Assembly (NCBI GenBank): GCA_016219025.1
Contig: JACRCM010000027.1
Location: forward strand, 1-41,568
DNA from: Deltaproteobacteria bacterium
GTDB lineage: Bacteria; Desulfobacterota; GWC2-55-46
Reading direction: 5' to 3'
DNA length: 41,568 bases
The position numbers and the translations under genes were made by a program. Of this stretch, positions 17,201-25,228 are shown piece by piece. The notes beneath the pieces were generated by a model that was not told the DNA's origin, ran no database searches, and saw only the letters and a program-made list of their open reading frames with translations. Within the stretch, counting starts at the first letter, position 1. Each line of letters opens with the position of its first letter.

Positions 17201-18172
17201 ATGAAAAAACCCTTTTTTGCCGCGTTCGCGCTTGCGCTCGGCGTCACCCTCGCCGGGTGCGTATTTATCAACCTGCCGCACGTAGAGCCTCCAGCCGAGA
17301 AGGTCATAGGGGGGCAGGGGCCTGATAAGGTGGCCGTCATCGACATATCGGGCGTCATCGACGACGAGGGCGAGAAGAACCTGCTCGGGAGCGAGACCGG
17401 CGTCAACATAACCGCGCGGGTGCGCGAGGAGTTGGGCCTTGCCATGGAGGACAAGGCGGTAGCCGCCCTGATACTAAGGATCAACACGCCGGGCGGGGCC
17501 GTGACGACGTGTGACATTATAAACCACGAGATAACCGAATGGAAGAAGCGGAAGAAGGCCCCGGTCGTGGCCGAGCTTATGGACATCGCGGCGTCCGGCG
17601 GGTACTACGTCGCGGCTGCGGCTGACAGGATAATCGCCCATCCTACGACCGTTACCGGCTCCATCGGGGTCGTCGCGTTCAACGTAAACGCCTCCGGGCT
17701 CATGGACAAGATAGGCATAACCGATCAGACGATAAAGTCCGGGGTCAACAAGGACATAGGCTCGCCCATGCGGCCCATGTCCGATGCCGAGCGCAAGATA
17801 CTCCAATCGGTCATAGACGACATGTATGAGAGGTTCCTCGACAGGATAATAGAGGGCAGGCCGGGCGCGGGCTTCAAGAAGGAGGCGCTCCGCGCCATTG
17901 CCGACGGCAGGATATACACCGCGCCGCAGGCGCTCGACCTCAAACTCATAGACGCCATCGGTTACATGGACGACGCCGTGTCCGAGGCGAAGCAGGCCGC
18001 CCACATAAAAGACGCCACGGTCATAACCTATTCCGCGCCGTCGTCATACAAGAACAACCTCTACTCCAGCCTCGCCCAACCCATGCCCTCGACCGTCAAC
18101 CTCGTGAACATAGACGGAGGGGCGCTGCGGCACCGGTTCGGGATGAGTTTTATGTATATGTGGAGGCCGTAG
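17201..18172 (+). CDS. sppA: Signal peptide peptidase SppA, lipoprotein form (S49)
   Basis: 323 residues. The N-terminus has a lipobox (TLAGC, Cys about 20), so the protein is predicted to be a lipoprotein, unlike the membrane-helix-anchored SppA of E. coli. Residues DIAASGGYYVAAAADRI carry the catalytic Ser (about 131) and KSGVNKDIGSPMRP the general-base Lys (about 180), as in the half-length Bacillus-type SppA. SppA enzymes degrade cleaved signal peptides and membrane fragments. ATG 17201 was chosen by the signal sequence; no strong ribosome site is visible. Its place after the transglutaminase suggests a shared envelope proteostasis role. Confidence 0.88.
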   Translation: MKKPFFAAFALALGVTLAGCVFINLPHVEPPAEKVIGGQGPDKVAVIDISGVIDDEGEKNLLGSETGVNITARVREELGLAMEDKAVAALILRINTPGGAVTTCDIINHEITEWKKRKKAPVVAELMDIAASGGYYVAAAADRIIAHPTTVTGSIGVVAFNVNASGLMDKIGITDQTIKSGVNKDIGSPMRPMSDAERKILQSVIDDMYERFLDRIIEGRPGAGFKKEALRAIADGRIYTAPQALDLKLIDAIGYMDDAVSEAKQAAHIKDATVITYSAPSSYKNNLYSSLAQPMPSTVNLVNIDGGALRHRFGMSFMYMWRP

Positions 18173-18638
18173 ATGCCGCGGCCCGCGCGCGGGGCAGGCC
18201 GTGCCCGCGATGTTGGAAGCAGGGCTTGGGCAAGGCGTTCCCACTCTCGACAGATACATTCGATGGCAGGCGCAGAGATTGGGAACGAGGGGGATGACGG
18301 GTGCCTGGTGGAGGGTTTTGTAGTTGCCGATTCATCGGCGTTTTTAGAGTGTAGGGGGCAGGTTGATGTTACGGGACGCTGGATTCGTCCCCGAATGTCT
18401 TAGTCTCCGATTAAGGTATTCGGGGATCGATTAAAACCTTGGGAATGACAGTCCGGGGCCGCGTCCTCACAGCCTGCCCTCGAATGTCTCTACCGGGGGC
18501 AGGAGCGTGGGAACGATAATTCTAATTTTCATAGCTGGTTGCTCCGTTAAAAAAAAGATTATACCACATAGAATTGGTTGAGCCACGAAGCCCATCGGGG
18601 TCTGGGCAAATTACCGATGGGCTTCGCTACGCTCCCGC
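18173..18638. repeat. Gene-free region with several hairpin repeats
   Basis: No plausible gene. It holds four palindromes. 18236-18248 pairs with 18275-18287 (CGTTCCCA-type arms). 18388-18402 pairs with 18412-18426 (TCCCCGAAT arms). 18586-18598 pairs exactly with 18614-18626 (CGAAGCCCATCGG arms, 15-nt loop). A GGAGCGTGGGAACGATAAT segment (18502-18520) is repeated inverted at 40196-40214. Confidence 0.6.
18326..18345 (+). terminator. Small terminator-like hairpin in a dispersed repeat
   Basis: GCCGAT (18326-18331) pairs with ATCGGC (18334-18339) and is followed by GTTTTT. It is the core of the repeat GTAGTTGCCGATTCATCGGC. The copies near ilvE (split) and at the end of the GT2 gene have the same orientation relative to their upstream gene, which supports a terminator role. 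The stem is short. Confidence 0.45.
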
Positions 18639-18866
18639 CTCCTACTCCTACTCCTGCTCCTACTCCTACTCCTACTCCTACTCTTGCTCCTACTCCTACT
18701 CCTGCTCCTACTCCTGCTCCTGCTCCTACTCCTACTCCTACTCCTACTCCTACTCCTGCTCCTACTCCTGCTCCTACTCCTACTCCTGCTCCTGCTCCTG
18801 CTCCTACTCCTACTCCTACTCCTGCTCCTGCTCCTGCTCCTACTCCTACTCCTACTCCTACTCCTA
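18639..18866. repeat. Tandem hexanucleotide array, 38 units of CTCCTA/CTCCTG
   Basis: Exactly 38 hexamers: 25 CTCCTA, 12 CTCCTG and one CTCTTG, with no spacer. The last three bases of the final unit (18864-18866) are the stop codon of the M16 peptidase on the minus strand, so the array is the 3' extension of that gene. On the minus strand it reads TAGGAG or CAGGAG, giving 25 in-frame amber codons. GG every six bases on that strand allows two-layer G-quadruplexes. On the plus strand one frame reads Pro-Thr/Pro-Ala repeats; I do not regard that as a gene. Confidence 0.95.
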
Positions 18867-21506
18867 CTCCTTCCCCTTCTCCCCGCCGTTCGGCCCGACC
18901 ACCGAGATCGTATATGCGTCGAGCGTCAGGTATTTTTTTGCGGCGCGGAGCACGTCGTCGGCCGTTACGGCGTCTATCTTGCCGGGGTATTCGAGTTCGA
19001 ACCTGTAGCCGAGCCCGAGGAGTTCGTTGTTCGTCATTACGGCGGCCTGATCCGAGACCTCTTGCAAGCCTATCTGGTACCCCCCTATTATCGAGCCTTT
19101 GGCCCGCTTGAGTTCGTCGTCCGAGACCTTCGACGTGGATATCTCTTTCAACTCCTGCATTATCCCGGCTATGGCGTCGGTCTTCTTGTCAGGCGCCGAG
19201 GCGATGTATATGCCGAAGATGCCTGGGTCTGCGCCTTCCTTTGAGAAGGCGCTCACCGAGTAGGCGAGCGAGCGCTTATCGCGGAGATTCACGAATAGCC
19301 TGCCGCCCTGTCCAGCGAGCGTCTCGGTCATTACCTTGAGCGGGTATGAGTCGGCCTCGCCGACGGCCGCGCCGAGGAACGCCATGCCGATATGGGTCTG
19401 CTCCTTCTGCTTGACCGCGCCGGTCGAGCGCACCTCGGTCTGGTGCGCCTCCGCCGCGGGCGCGGCGAGCGGCTGCGAGGCGGCATTGAACCCCTTGAAC
19501 AACTCCTTCACCTTGTCAACCGCATAGGCGGCGTCCACGTCGCCGACTATCGTCAGTACCATGCGGTCGGGAGAGAAGAACCGCTCGTAATGCTTTTCCA
19601 CGTCGTCCCTCGTGAACGCTGAGACCGTCTCCTGAGTGCCGGCGACTGGCATCCCATAAGGGTGGCTCCTGTAGAGTTCCTTGTAGAGGAGCTTGAAGGT
19701 GTAGCCCGGCAGGTAATCCTCCTGCTTCTTTATGGCCGCGAGGGTGTCCTTCCTGAGTTTTTCAATCTCCACGTCAGGGAAGGACGGATGTAGGAGCGCG
19801 TCGACGTAAAGCTCCATGCCTCTGTCAAAGTATTTAGAGAGGAACTTGGCCGATGCGCCCGTGGAGTTCCACGCGGAGAAGCCGTCAACGCCCCCGGCTA
19901 TCTCCTCCACGTCGCGGGCGAACTCGGCCCTCGCGCGCTTCTTCGTGCCCCGCGTAAGCATCGCCGCGGTGAAAGCGCCTATACCGCCGGTCTTTGCGTT
20001 CTCGTAGCGCAGGCCCCCGGGGAAGGCCGCGTAGACCGCGACCGTCGGGTTTGAGTGGACTTCCTTGACGATGAGCGTTACGCCGTTGTCGAGTTTTATC
20101 CGCGAGACGGCTTCTTTGGCCGCGGCGGTTTTTTCCGTCACGGCCTTGGCTGAATTGACGGCTGAGGCGATGGCACCGGCGGTTATGACCGCCTTGTCGG
20201 CCTCCGGCACGACCGCGCCGACCGTAAGGTTCGCCCCGGTCAGGTACTTCGCGGCAACGCGCCTTACGTCGTCCGGCGCGAGCCTCCTTACGCCTTCGAC
20301 GTAGGTCTTGTCGTAGTTCATGTCGCCGATTATCGTCTCGTAGTATCCGAGCCTGTCGGCTATGCCGTCCATGGTCTCGCGCGAGTAGACGAAGTCGCTC
20401 TCGAGGTTGAGCTTTATCTTGTCGAGCTCCTCGTAAGACGGCCCGGAGGCCGCGAGCTTGCCGATTTCCTCCATTGTGGCGGCAAGGGCCGTTCCTGCGT
20501 CCTTGGCGTCAAGCGTGGCGGTTACGAGGAATACGCCGGGGTCTTTCATGGACATGGCGTAGGCGGATATGCCGTGGACTATCTGGTTGTCTATCTTGAG
20601 CCTCTTGTAGAGCCTCGAACTCTCTCCGCCTCCGAGGATGCCGGCGAGGGCGTCTATGGCGAAGGTGTCGGCGTTCTTCTCCTCAGGTATGTGGAAGGCA
20701 AGTCCGATGCGAGGCTCCATTATCTCCTTGCCGGTGATGACGGTCTTTAACCCAGCCTGAGCCGGTTCGGCCGGACGCCGCCTGTGCGGGTCTTTTCCCT
20801 TCTTGAAGCCTTTGAATTCCCTCTTTACCGCGGCCAGCGCGGCCTTCGCGTTCACGTCTCCGGCGATGACGAGCGTCATGTTGTTCGGGACGTACCACTT
20901 CCTGAAGAACGCGAGTATGTCCTTCCTCGTGAAGGTCTTTACGTTTTCCGCGGCGCCTATGACGGGGCGTCCGTACGGGTGTTTTTGATAGGCCGCCCCG
21001 AGTATGGTCTTGTAGAGGCTCCTGCCCGGGTCGTCCTCGTTCATGCGTATCTCTTCTATGATGACGTCGAGCTCCTTTGCAAGCTCATCCGGGTCGAAGG
21101 ACGAATGCTGGATGGCGTCGGCCATGATGTCGAGCCCCGTTGAAAACCCGCGGGCAGGCACGGTGAGGTGATAGACCGTGTCGTCGTAGGACGTGTAGGC
21201 GTTGATGTCGCCGCCGACCGCCTCTATCTCGCCCGCTATCTCGCCGACCTTTCTCTTCGCGGTGCCCTTGAAGAGCATGTGCTCGAAGACGTGGGAGATG
21301 CCCGATTCCTTATCCGTCTCTTCGGCCCCGCCGACCTTGACCCACGTCTGTATCGCCACGACCGGCGCCGATGGGTTCTCGTCGATTATCACGGTAAGCC
21401 CGTTGTCGAGTCTTGTCCTTTGAGGCTCGGCCGCGGCGTTGAAGACGAGGCCGAGAAAAAATACGGCGGCAATGGATATTATCGCGGCTATTCTGGTGCG
21501 GCGCAT
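18864..21506 (-). CDS. M16 family (insulinase-type) zinc peptidase, two-domain, secreted
   Basis: 880 residues with a signal peptide (about 1-26). The N-terminal M16 domain has the inverted zinc motif HVFEH (72-76), with a third ligand Glu expected in the [15 protein letters not shown] region. The second half repeats the fold ([20 protein letters not shown] from about 470) but has no HxxEH, as in fused active/inactive M16 pairs such as PqqL. Such enzymes degrade peptides in the periplasm. ATG at 21504-21506 follows GGGAGG on the minus strand. The stop codon is the first three bases of the 38-unit hexamer array. Confidence 0.9.
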   Translation of the reverse strand: MRRTRIAAIISIAAVFFLGLVFNAAAEPQRTRLDNGLTVIIDENPSAPVVAIQTWVKVGGAEETDKESGISHVFEHMLFKGTAKRKVGEIAGEIEAVGGDINAYTSYDDTVYHLTVPARGFSTGLDIMADAIQHSSFDPDELAKELDVIIEEIRMNEDDPGRSLYKTILGAAYQKHPYGRPVIGAAENVKTFTRKDILAFFRKWYVPNNMTLVIAGDVNAKAALAAVKREFKGFKKGKDPHRRRPAEPAQAGLKTVITGKEIMEPRIGLAFHIPEEKNADTFAIDALAGILGGGESSRLYKRLKIDNQIVHGISAYAMSMKDPGVFLVTATLDAKDAGTALAATMEEIGKLAASGPSYEELDKIKLNLESDFVYSRETMDGIADRLGYYETIIGDMNYDKTYVEGVRRLAPDDVRRVAAKYLTGANLTVGAVVPEADKAVITAGAIASAVNSAKAVTEKTAAAKEAVSRIKLDNGVTLIVKEVHSNPTVAVYAAFPGGLRYENAKTGGIGAFTAAMLTRGTKKRARAEFARDVEEIAGGVDGFSAWNSTGASAKFLSKYFDRGMELYVDALLHPSFPDVEIEKLRKDTLAAIKKQEDYLPGYTFKLLYKELYRSHPYGMPVAGTQETVSAFTRDDVEKHYERFFSPDRMVLTIVGDVDAAYAVDKVKELFKGFNAASQPLAAPAAEAHQTEVRSTGAVKQKEQTHIGMAFLGAAVGEADSYPLKVMTETLAGQGGRLFVNLRDKRSLAYSVSAFSKEGADPGIFGIYIASAPDKKTDAIAGIMQELKEISTSKVSDDELKRAKGSIIGGYQIGLQEVSDQAAVMTNNELLGLGYRFELEYPGKIDAVTADDVLRAAKKYLTLDAYTISVVGPNGGEKGKE

Positions 21507-21636
21507 TATGGTGTCCTCCCTGAACGATATGCGGTGATTGATTCGTGCGGTATGATAAGGATAAACCTTTTCCAGCGGTTTTTCAACCGGATACGCGCTG
21601 CCTTGACACGCGCCCGAAGCCTGCTATAGATGAAGT

Positions 21637-22245
21637 ATGGACAGGTCATGTTGTCTGCTCATAGTAGACGTGCAGGTCGATTTCTGTCCCGGAGGCGCGC
21701 TTGCGGTGAAGGACGGAGACTTGGTCGTCCCGGTAATCAACGAATACGTCAGGCTCTTCGGCGCGGCGGGATGCCTTATCGCGGCCACGAGGGACTGGCA
21801 TCCGGCAAAGACCGTTCATTTCGGCGGCGGAAAGTGGCCTCCTCATTGCGTCCAGGGGACGCGCGGCGCGGAGTTTCATCCGGGGCTCAGACTTCCGTCA
21901 AACGCGAGGGTTATAACCAAAGGGACGCGGCCTGACGAGGACAGCTATTCAGGCTTCGACGGCTCTGACGCATCCGGCGCAAGACTCGGCGACATGTTGA
22001 AGAAAGAGGGGGTAGGCCACGTTTTCATCGCCGGTCTTGCGACAGATTATTGCGTGCGAGCCACGGCTCTCGACGCGCGGAAGGCCGGGTTCAAGGTGAC
22101 GGCGCTCATTGACGCGATAAAGGGCGTTGACGTCAAGCCCGGCGACTCGAAGACCGCGATAATCGAGATGATAGAGGCGGGCGCGGATACCGCGACGTTC
22201 CCGGACGTGAAGAAGGCGGCGGGCCACGGGGAGGCATGTCAATGA
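21637..22245 (+). CDS. pncA: Nicotinamidase (isochorismatase fold)
   Basis: 202 residues. The catalytic triad is visible: D11 (VDVQVDF), K95 (ITKGTRPDED) and C139 (ATDYCVRA); metal ligands D53 and H55 lie in RDWHP, with H70 in WPPHC. It hydrolyses nicotinamide to nicotinate in NAD salvage; KGTRPDEDSYSGF is typical of nicotinamidases and not of other isochorismatase-like hydrolases. The stop overlaps the start of the rhodanese gene (ATGA), so the two are probably cotranslated. Confidence 0.9.
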   Translation: MDRSCCLLIVDVQVDFCPGGALAVKDGDLVVPVINEYVRLFGAAGCLIAATRDWHPAKTVHFGGGKWPPHCVQGTRGAEFHPGLRLPSNARVITKGTRPDEDSYSGFDGSDASGARLGDMLKKEGVGHVFIAGLATDYCVRATALDARKAGFKVTALIDAIKGVDVKPGDSKTAIIEMIEAGADTATFPDVKKAAGHGEACQ

Positions 22246-22572
22246 AGGCGCCGCGCATTACTAAGGAAGAGGTCAAGGCGAAACTTGACGGGAGAGAGCC
22301 GGTCACGCTCCTCGATGTCAGAAACCCGGTCGATTACGGCAACTCGAACGAAGCTCCCCGGCGCGGTGAGGATGCCGCTTGAAGGGCTTGAGGCGCGGAT
22401 AAATGAACTCGACGCGCAACGGCTCATCGTAGCATACTGCACGTGAACCGAGGAACACTCAAGCGCCCGTGCGGCGCTTATACTCTCAGGCAAGGGCTTC
22501 AAGGCTGCGATGGCGCTCCTCGGCGGGTTCAATGCGTGGGTGAACGCCGGGTATCCGGTCGAGAAGAAGTGA
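22242..22572 (+). pseudogene. Rhodanese-like sulfurtransferase: UGA at catalytic position (possible selenoprotein) and a frameshift
   Basis: Frame one (from ATG 22242) gives MKAPRITKEEVKAKLDG, then LLDVRNPVDYGNSN. At the CCCC run (22356-22359) the reading must shift forward by one base; the other frame then reads PGAVRMPLEGLEARINELD, LIVAYCT, TGA (22444-22446), TEEHSSARAALILSGKGF, LLGGFNAWVNAGYPVEKK and stops at 22572. The TGA falls where this subfamily has the catalytic Cys (YCxC...E...SAR). A perfect 7-bp stem with loop CGUGC (22461-22479) follows at the distance of a bacterial SECIS element. So UGA may encode selenocysteine. The C-run shift may be a true mutation, an assembly error or programmed frameshifting; two defects in one gene also allow a plain pseudogene. 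Confidence 0.65.
22461..22479 (+). promoter_or_regulatory. Candidate bacterial SECIS stem-loop in the rhodanese gene
   Basis: AAGCGCC pairs perfectly with GGCGCTT around the loop CGTGC. The loop starts 22 nt after the in-frame TGA (22444-22446), within the range of known bacterial SECIS elements, which carry G and U in the apical loop. A similar hairpin with loop GTG follows the UGA of the GrdB-like gene in this window. Confidence 0.5.
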
Positions 22573-22578
22573 CGGCGC

Positions 22579-23670
22579 TCAGCGTCCGCCTGAGCACGCG
22601 AGCGCGGCCTTTTGCCAATCCACGCCCTCAAGGAGGGGAGCGGCCTTGACTTTGAACGGACGCGTCTTTATCTCCGCCTCAAGATAGTTCACGCGGTCGC
22701 CAGTGGCCGGATGCGTCGAGAGGTAGGCAAGCGCGCTTGGGTATTTGGCGCGCGTCTCCTCTAACTTTTTGAAGAACGCCGCCATCCCATCCGGGTCTAT
22801 TCCCGCCTTCATCAAAAGCCTGAGACCCTCTTCGTCCGCCTCGCGTTCGTTCATGCGGCTGTAGCGCAGGTTGGCGAAGGTATTTACTATGCCAGCGGCG
22901 TTTCCCGACCCGCCGGTCGCAAGCGTTATGAGCATGTAGGTCGAGAGGTTCTGGAAGATCGACTTGGTCGCGTGGCGCCTCAATACGTGCTGCATCTCGT
23001 GGCTGAGCACGCCCGCCAGCTCCTCAGGCGTCCCCGCGCGTTCGAGCAGGCCCGTGAAGATGATGATGTGGCCGCCCGGGGCGGCAAGGGCGTTGACCAT
23101 CCTGTTTTTAATGATATGCGCCTTGAACGTATATGGGTGTGGCTTGGCCGCCGCGTCGAGGATGGTGATAATCGCGGAAACCTGCGCCGTTGCCTCAGGA
23201 TTATTGCATTCGGGGGATGAAGCCGTGAATTCAAGGACGATCGACTCGCCGAGCCGTTCCTCCCACGCGGGAGGCACGTGGAGCGCCGCGTAGGATGCCG
23301 CAAGGGGGATTATCCACAGGTAGAGCGCGGCGATGACCGGGACCGCGCCGAGGATGAGCGCCGTTATCCATGCGCCGCGTTTGGCGGCTCCCGCGTTGCG
23401 CAGGCTCGATGAATGGGCAGGAGAGGCCGTCTTGAAGGCCGTTAGAAAGGCAGGGCCGCCTACGGCGAGGGTTTCTCTGCCTCGCTCGAGCCTCGCCGTT
23501 CCATCGGCGTTTATTCTATGATTCAGGGTTACTTCGGCGAACGGCCAGTCGATGACGGTGCGGTCTGCCTTGACTATCCTGATGGACGTTGCGCCGAGCG
23601 ACACGGTTACGCCGTGGCGCTCGGCGGTAAGGCCGTTATAGTAATATCCCTGCCAGGGCGCCCCGTTCAT
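22579..23670 (-). CDS. M48 family zinc metallopeptidase, membrane-anchored
   Basis: 363 residues. An N-terminal region of about 95 residues (beta-rich, PH-like by look) precedes one membrane helix (about 103-125, TALILGAVPVIAALYLWII). The protease domain follows with HEMQH in VLSHEMQHVLRRH and a third ligand Glu in NEREADEEG. Related to the BepA/YfgC and Oma1 type that handles misfolded envelope proteins. ATG at 23668-23670 overlaps the stop of the DUF898 gene, so the two are translationally coupled; the longer frame upstream lies wholly in DUF898 and was rejected. Confidence 0.88.
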   Translation of the reverse strand: MNGAPWQGYYYNGLTAERHGVTVSLGATSIRIVKADRTVIDWPFAEVTLNHRINADGTARLERGRETLAVGGPAFLTAFKTASPAHSSSLRNAGAAKRGAWITALILGAVPVIAALYLWIIPLAASYAALHVPPAWEERLGESIVLEFTASSPECNNPEATAQVSAIITILDAAAKPHPYTFKAHIIKNRMVNALAAPGGHIIIFTGLLERAGTPEELAGVLSHEMQHVLRRHATKSIFQNLSTYMLITLATGGSGNAAGIVNTFANLRYSRMNEREADEEGLRLLMKAGIDPDGMAAFFKKLEETRAKYPSALAYLSTHPATGDRVNYLEAEIKTRPFKVKAAPLLEGVDWQKAALACSGGR

Positions 23671-24836
23671 CAGAAGGCGAAGTCGATGTCGAGCATATCC
23701 GCGAGGTCGTCGCCGGACGCCTTGGCGTCGCTTGGGGCCTGGCGTATCCGGTCGAAGTCGAACTCCCCGGTCATGGCGACGTACCTTGTCCAGAACTCGG
23801 TCTTGCGTTTCACGAACCACGGGTATCCGATGCCGAGCGTAAAGACCACGATGAGCAGGTTCACGAGGTGATAGCCGAACAGTTGTCCGCCGGTGATGGA
23901 GGAACTGAAGCGCACGGACTGGATGGAGGTGTGTCCCCAGTCGTAACGCATCAGTTGCGCCCTGTACCAGAACCAGTAAATCCCGAAGGTGGCGGGCATG
24001 AGGAGCATCCCGATTATCATGCGCCTGAATACGTCCTTGCTCTCGCCGTCATACTTGAACGCGGCGGAGCCGTAGAAGCTGTTTTCGCGCCAGAACGCCT
24101 GTTTGGCTATATAGTGGCGCGGGTAGTAGAAGCCGAGCGTTATGACGGAGAGGAATCCGCCGGATATGTAGAGTTTCATGCCTTCCGCTACGGTGCCGCG
24201 GAAGGAGAAGCGCACGCCGTGCCATTCCGTCCTGCTCATGCGGTAGCGCCGGGCCGCCACGAGGATGAACGGCCTCAAGAGGAACATGTTGACGAAGACG
24301 AGGAAGCCGAACGCGGGATTAACGAACCTCGACAGCAGGTTAGGCACGATGAACGCCGCGAAGAATATGGCGCCCGCCTTGAACGCGCCGCGGAAGAGCT
24401 CCTTGCCGGTGCCGAGATAGTTGAAGCGCTCGCCCATGAGTTCCATCTGGCCGTAGAGATATTTGCGCAGCTTCACCTTGCCCCAGAAGTAGTAGATGTT
24501 GAGCGTTATGACGGAGAGGAGCATGTTGACCGCGTATATGCCGAGCAGGGCGGAGCCGGTGCCGTGGAAGGCGAGGGAGCGCGCCGCGCCGCCTCCGGCG
24601 GGCTTGTCAGGGCGGGGCGGCGGGGCGGCTGGAGGCGGCGTTGCGGTATTCTTCGCGGGCGCGTCGCCGAGCGCCGAGGCCATGCCGCCATGAAGCGGGT
24701 GGCGCGGGGCGTCGTTCCTTCTCGTGAAGGTGAAACCGTGCCCGCACCTGGGACACCGGGCCTTGAGCAGGCCGTAAGGCAGGCCACCCCCATCGACCTC
24801 GCCGGAATGATGACAAGACGGGCATTCGATCAGCAT
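23670..24836 (-). CDS. DUF898 (YjgN-like) membrane protein with N-terminal zinc ribbon
   Basis: 388 residues. The N-terminus is an MJ0042-type zinc ribbon (CPSCHHSG, CPRCGHGF) followed by a Pro/Ala linker (about 60-85). The rest is the DUF898 repeat with several membrane helices and aromatic motifs (ITLNIYYFWGKVKLRKYLY, ITLGFYYPRHYIAKQAFW, ATFGIYWFWYRAQLMRYDW). Function of DUF898 is unknown. Coupled to the M48 peptidase, a pairing known for this family (DUF898 with M48), which suggests a joint membrane quality-control job. Confidence 0.88.
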   Translation of the reverse strand: MLIECPSCHHSGEVDGGGLPYGLLKARCPRCGHGFTFTRRNDAPRHPLHGGMASALGDAPAKNTATPPPAAPPPRPDKPAGGGAARSLAFHGTGSALLGIYAVNMLLSVITLNIYYFWGKVKLRKYLYGQMELMGERFNYLGTGKELFRGAFKAGAIFFAAFIVPNLLSRFVNPAFGFLVFVNMFLLRPFILVAARRYRMSRTEWHGVRFSFRGTVAEGMKLYISGGFLSVITLGFYYPRHYIAKQAFWRENSFYGSAAFKYDGESKDVFRRMIIGMLLMPATFGIYWFWYRAQLMRYDWGHTSIQSVRFSSSITGGQLFGYHLVNLLIVVFTLGIGYPWFVKRKTEFWTRYVAMTGEFDFDRIRQAPSDAKASGDDLADMLDIDFAF

Positions 24837-25228
24837 CGCGTCTTCCTTGCATGGGGCGTTTTTTTAGTTGAGTTGGTAGATACCGTCTCGCCTGTCAATC
24901 AAATATCTCCTCCCCCCGCTTTTTTTTTGGGGGGGGATTTACAATAGGGCTACGATTTGCAAAGTAGCTCTATTGTAAATCGTAGCTCTATGGGTGGGGG
25001 GTGCCCCAACGGCCCCCCATCCCCCGCCTTAACGATCTACAAAGTAGTCTTATGCGGGGGCAGGCTCTTTCCTTCCCACCAAAGGCGGGGGGAAGGGGGT
25101 TTCGCAGCAGGTTGGGTTAGCGCAGCCCCCGTCTCAACGATTTACAGATATTTGTTGGGTTGAAAAGCGCAACCCAACCTGCCATCTTGTATAACTTTAC
25201 AACTTATCCGGCGGCATCGCAATAAAAA
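24837..25228. repeat. Gene-free region packed with hairpins
   Basis: The 392 bp carry: a C-run/T-run/G-run palindrome (about 24911-24936); a 46-bp hairpin at 24936-24981 (18-bp arms, one wobble) of the GATTTACA family; G-rich/C-rich arms at about 24991-25025; a partial family copy at 25033-25053; and a large inverted repeat with arms GCAGGTTGGGTTAGCGC (25107-25123) and GCGCAACCCAACCTGC (25167-25182). No gene seen. Confidence 0.65.

Noticed and set aside
18639-18866. CRISPR array
   Set aside because: Units are six bases with no spacers, and no cas genes are nearby. It is a simple tandem repeat.
18574-19244. Long plus-strand frames rich in Pro-Thr, Ser-Tyr or Leu repeats
   Set aside because: All three frames of the hexamer array are open, and downstream they overlap the M16 peptidase on the other strand. 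No start signal or family match; they reflect the repeat only.
23868-24947. Plus-strand frame of 359 codons opposite the DUF898 gene
   Set aside because: It is the mirror of a well-supported membrane protein gene and has no domain signal; composition effects of GC-rich DNA explain it.
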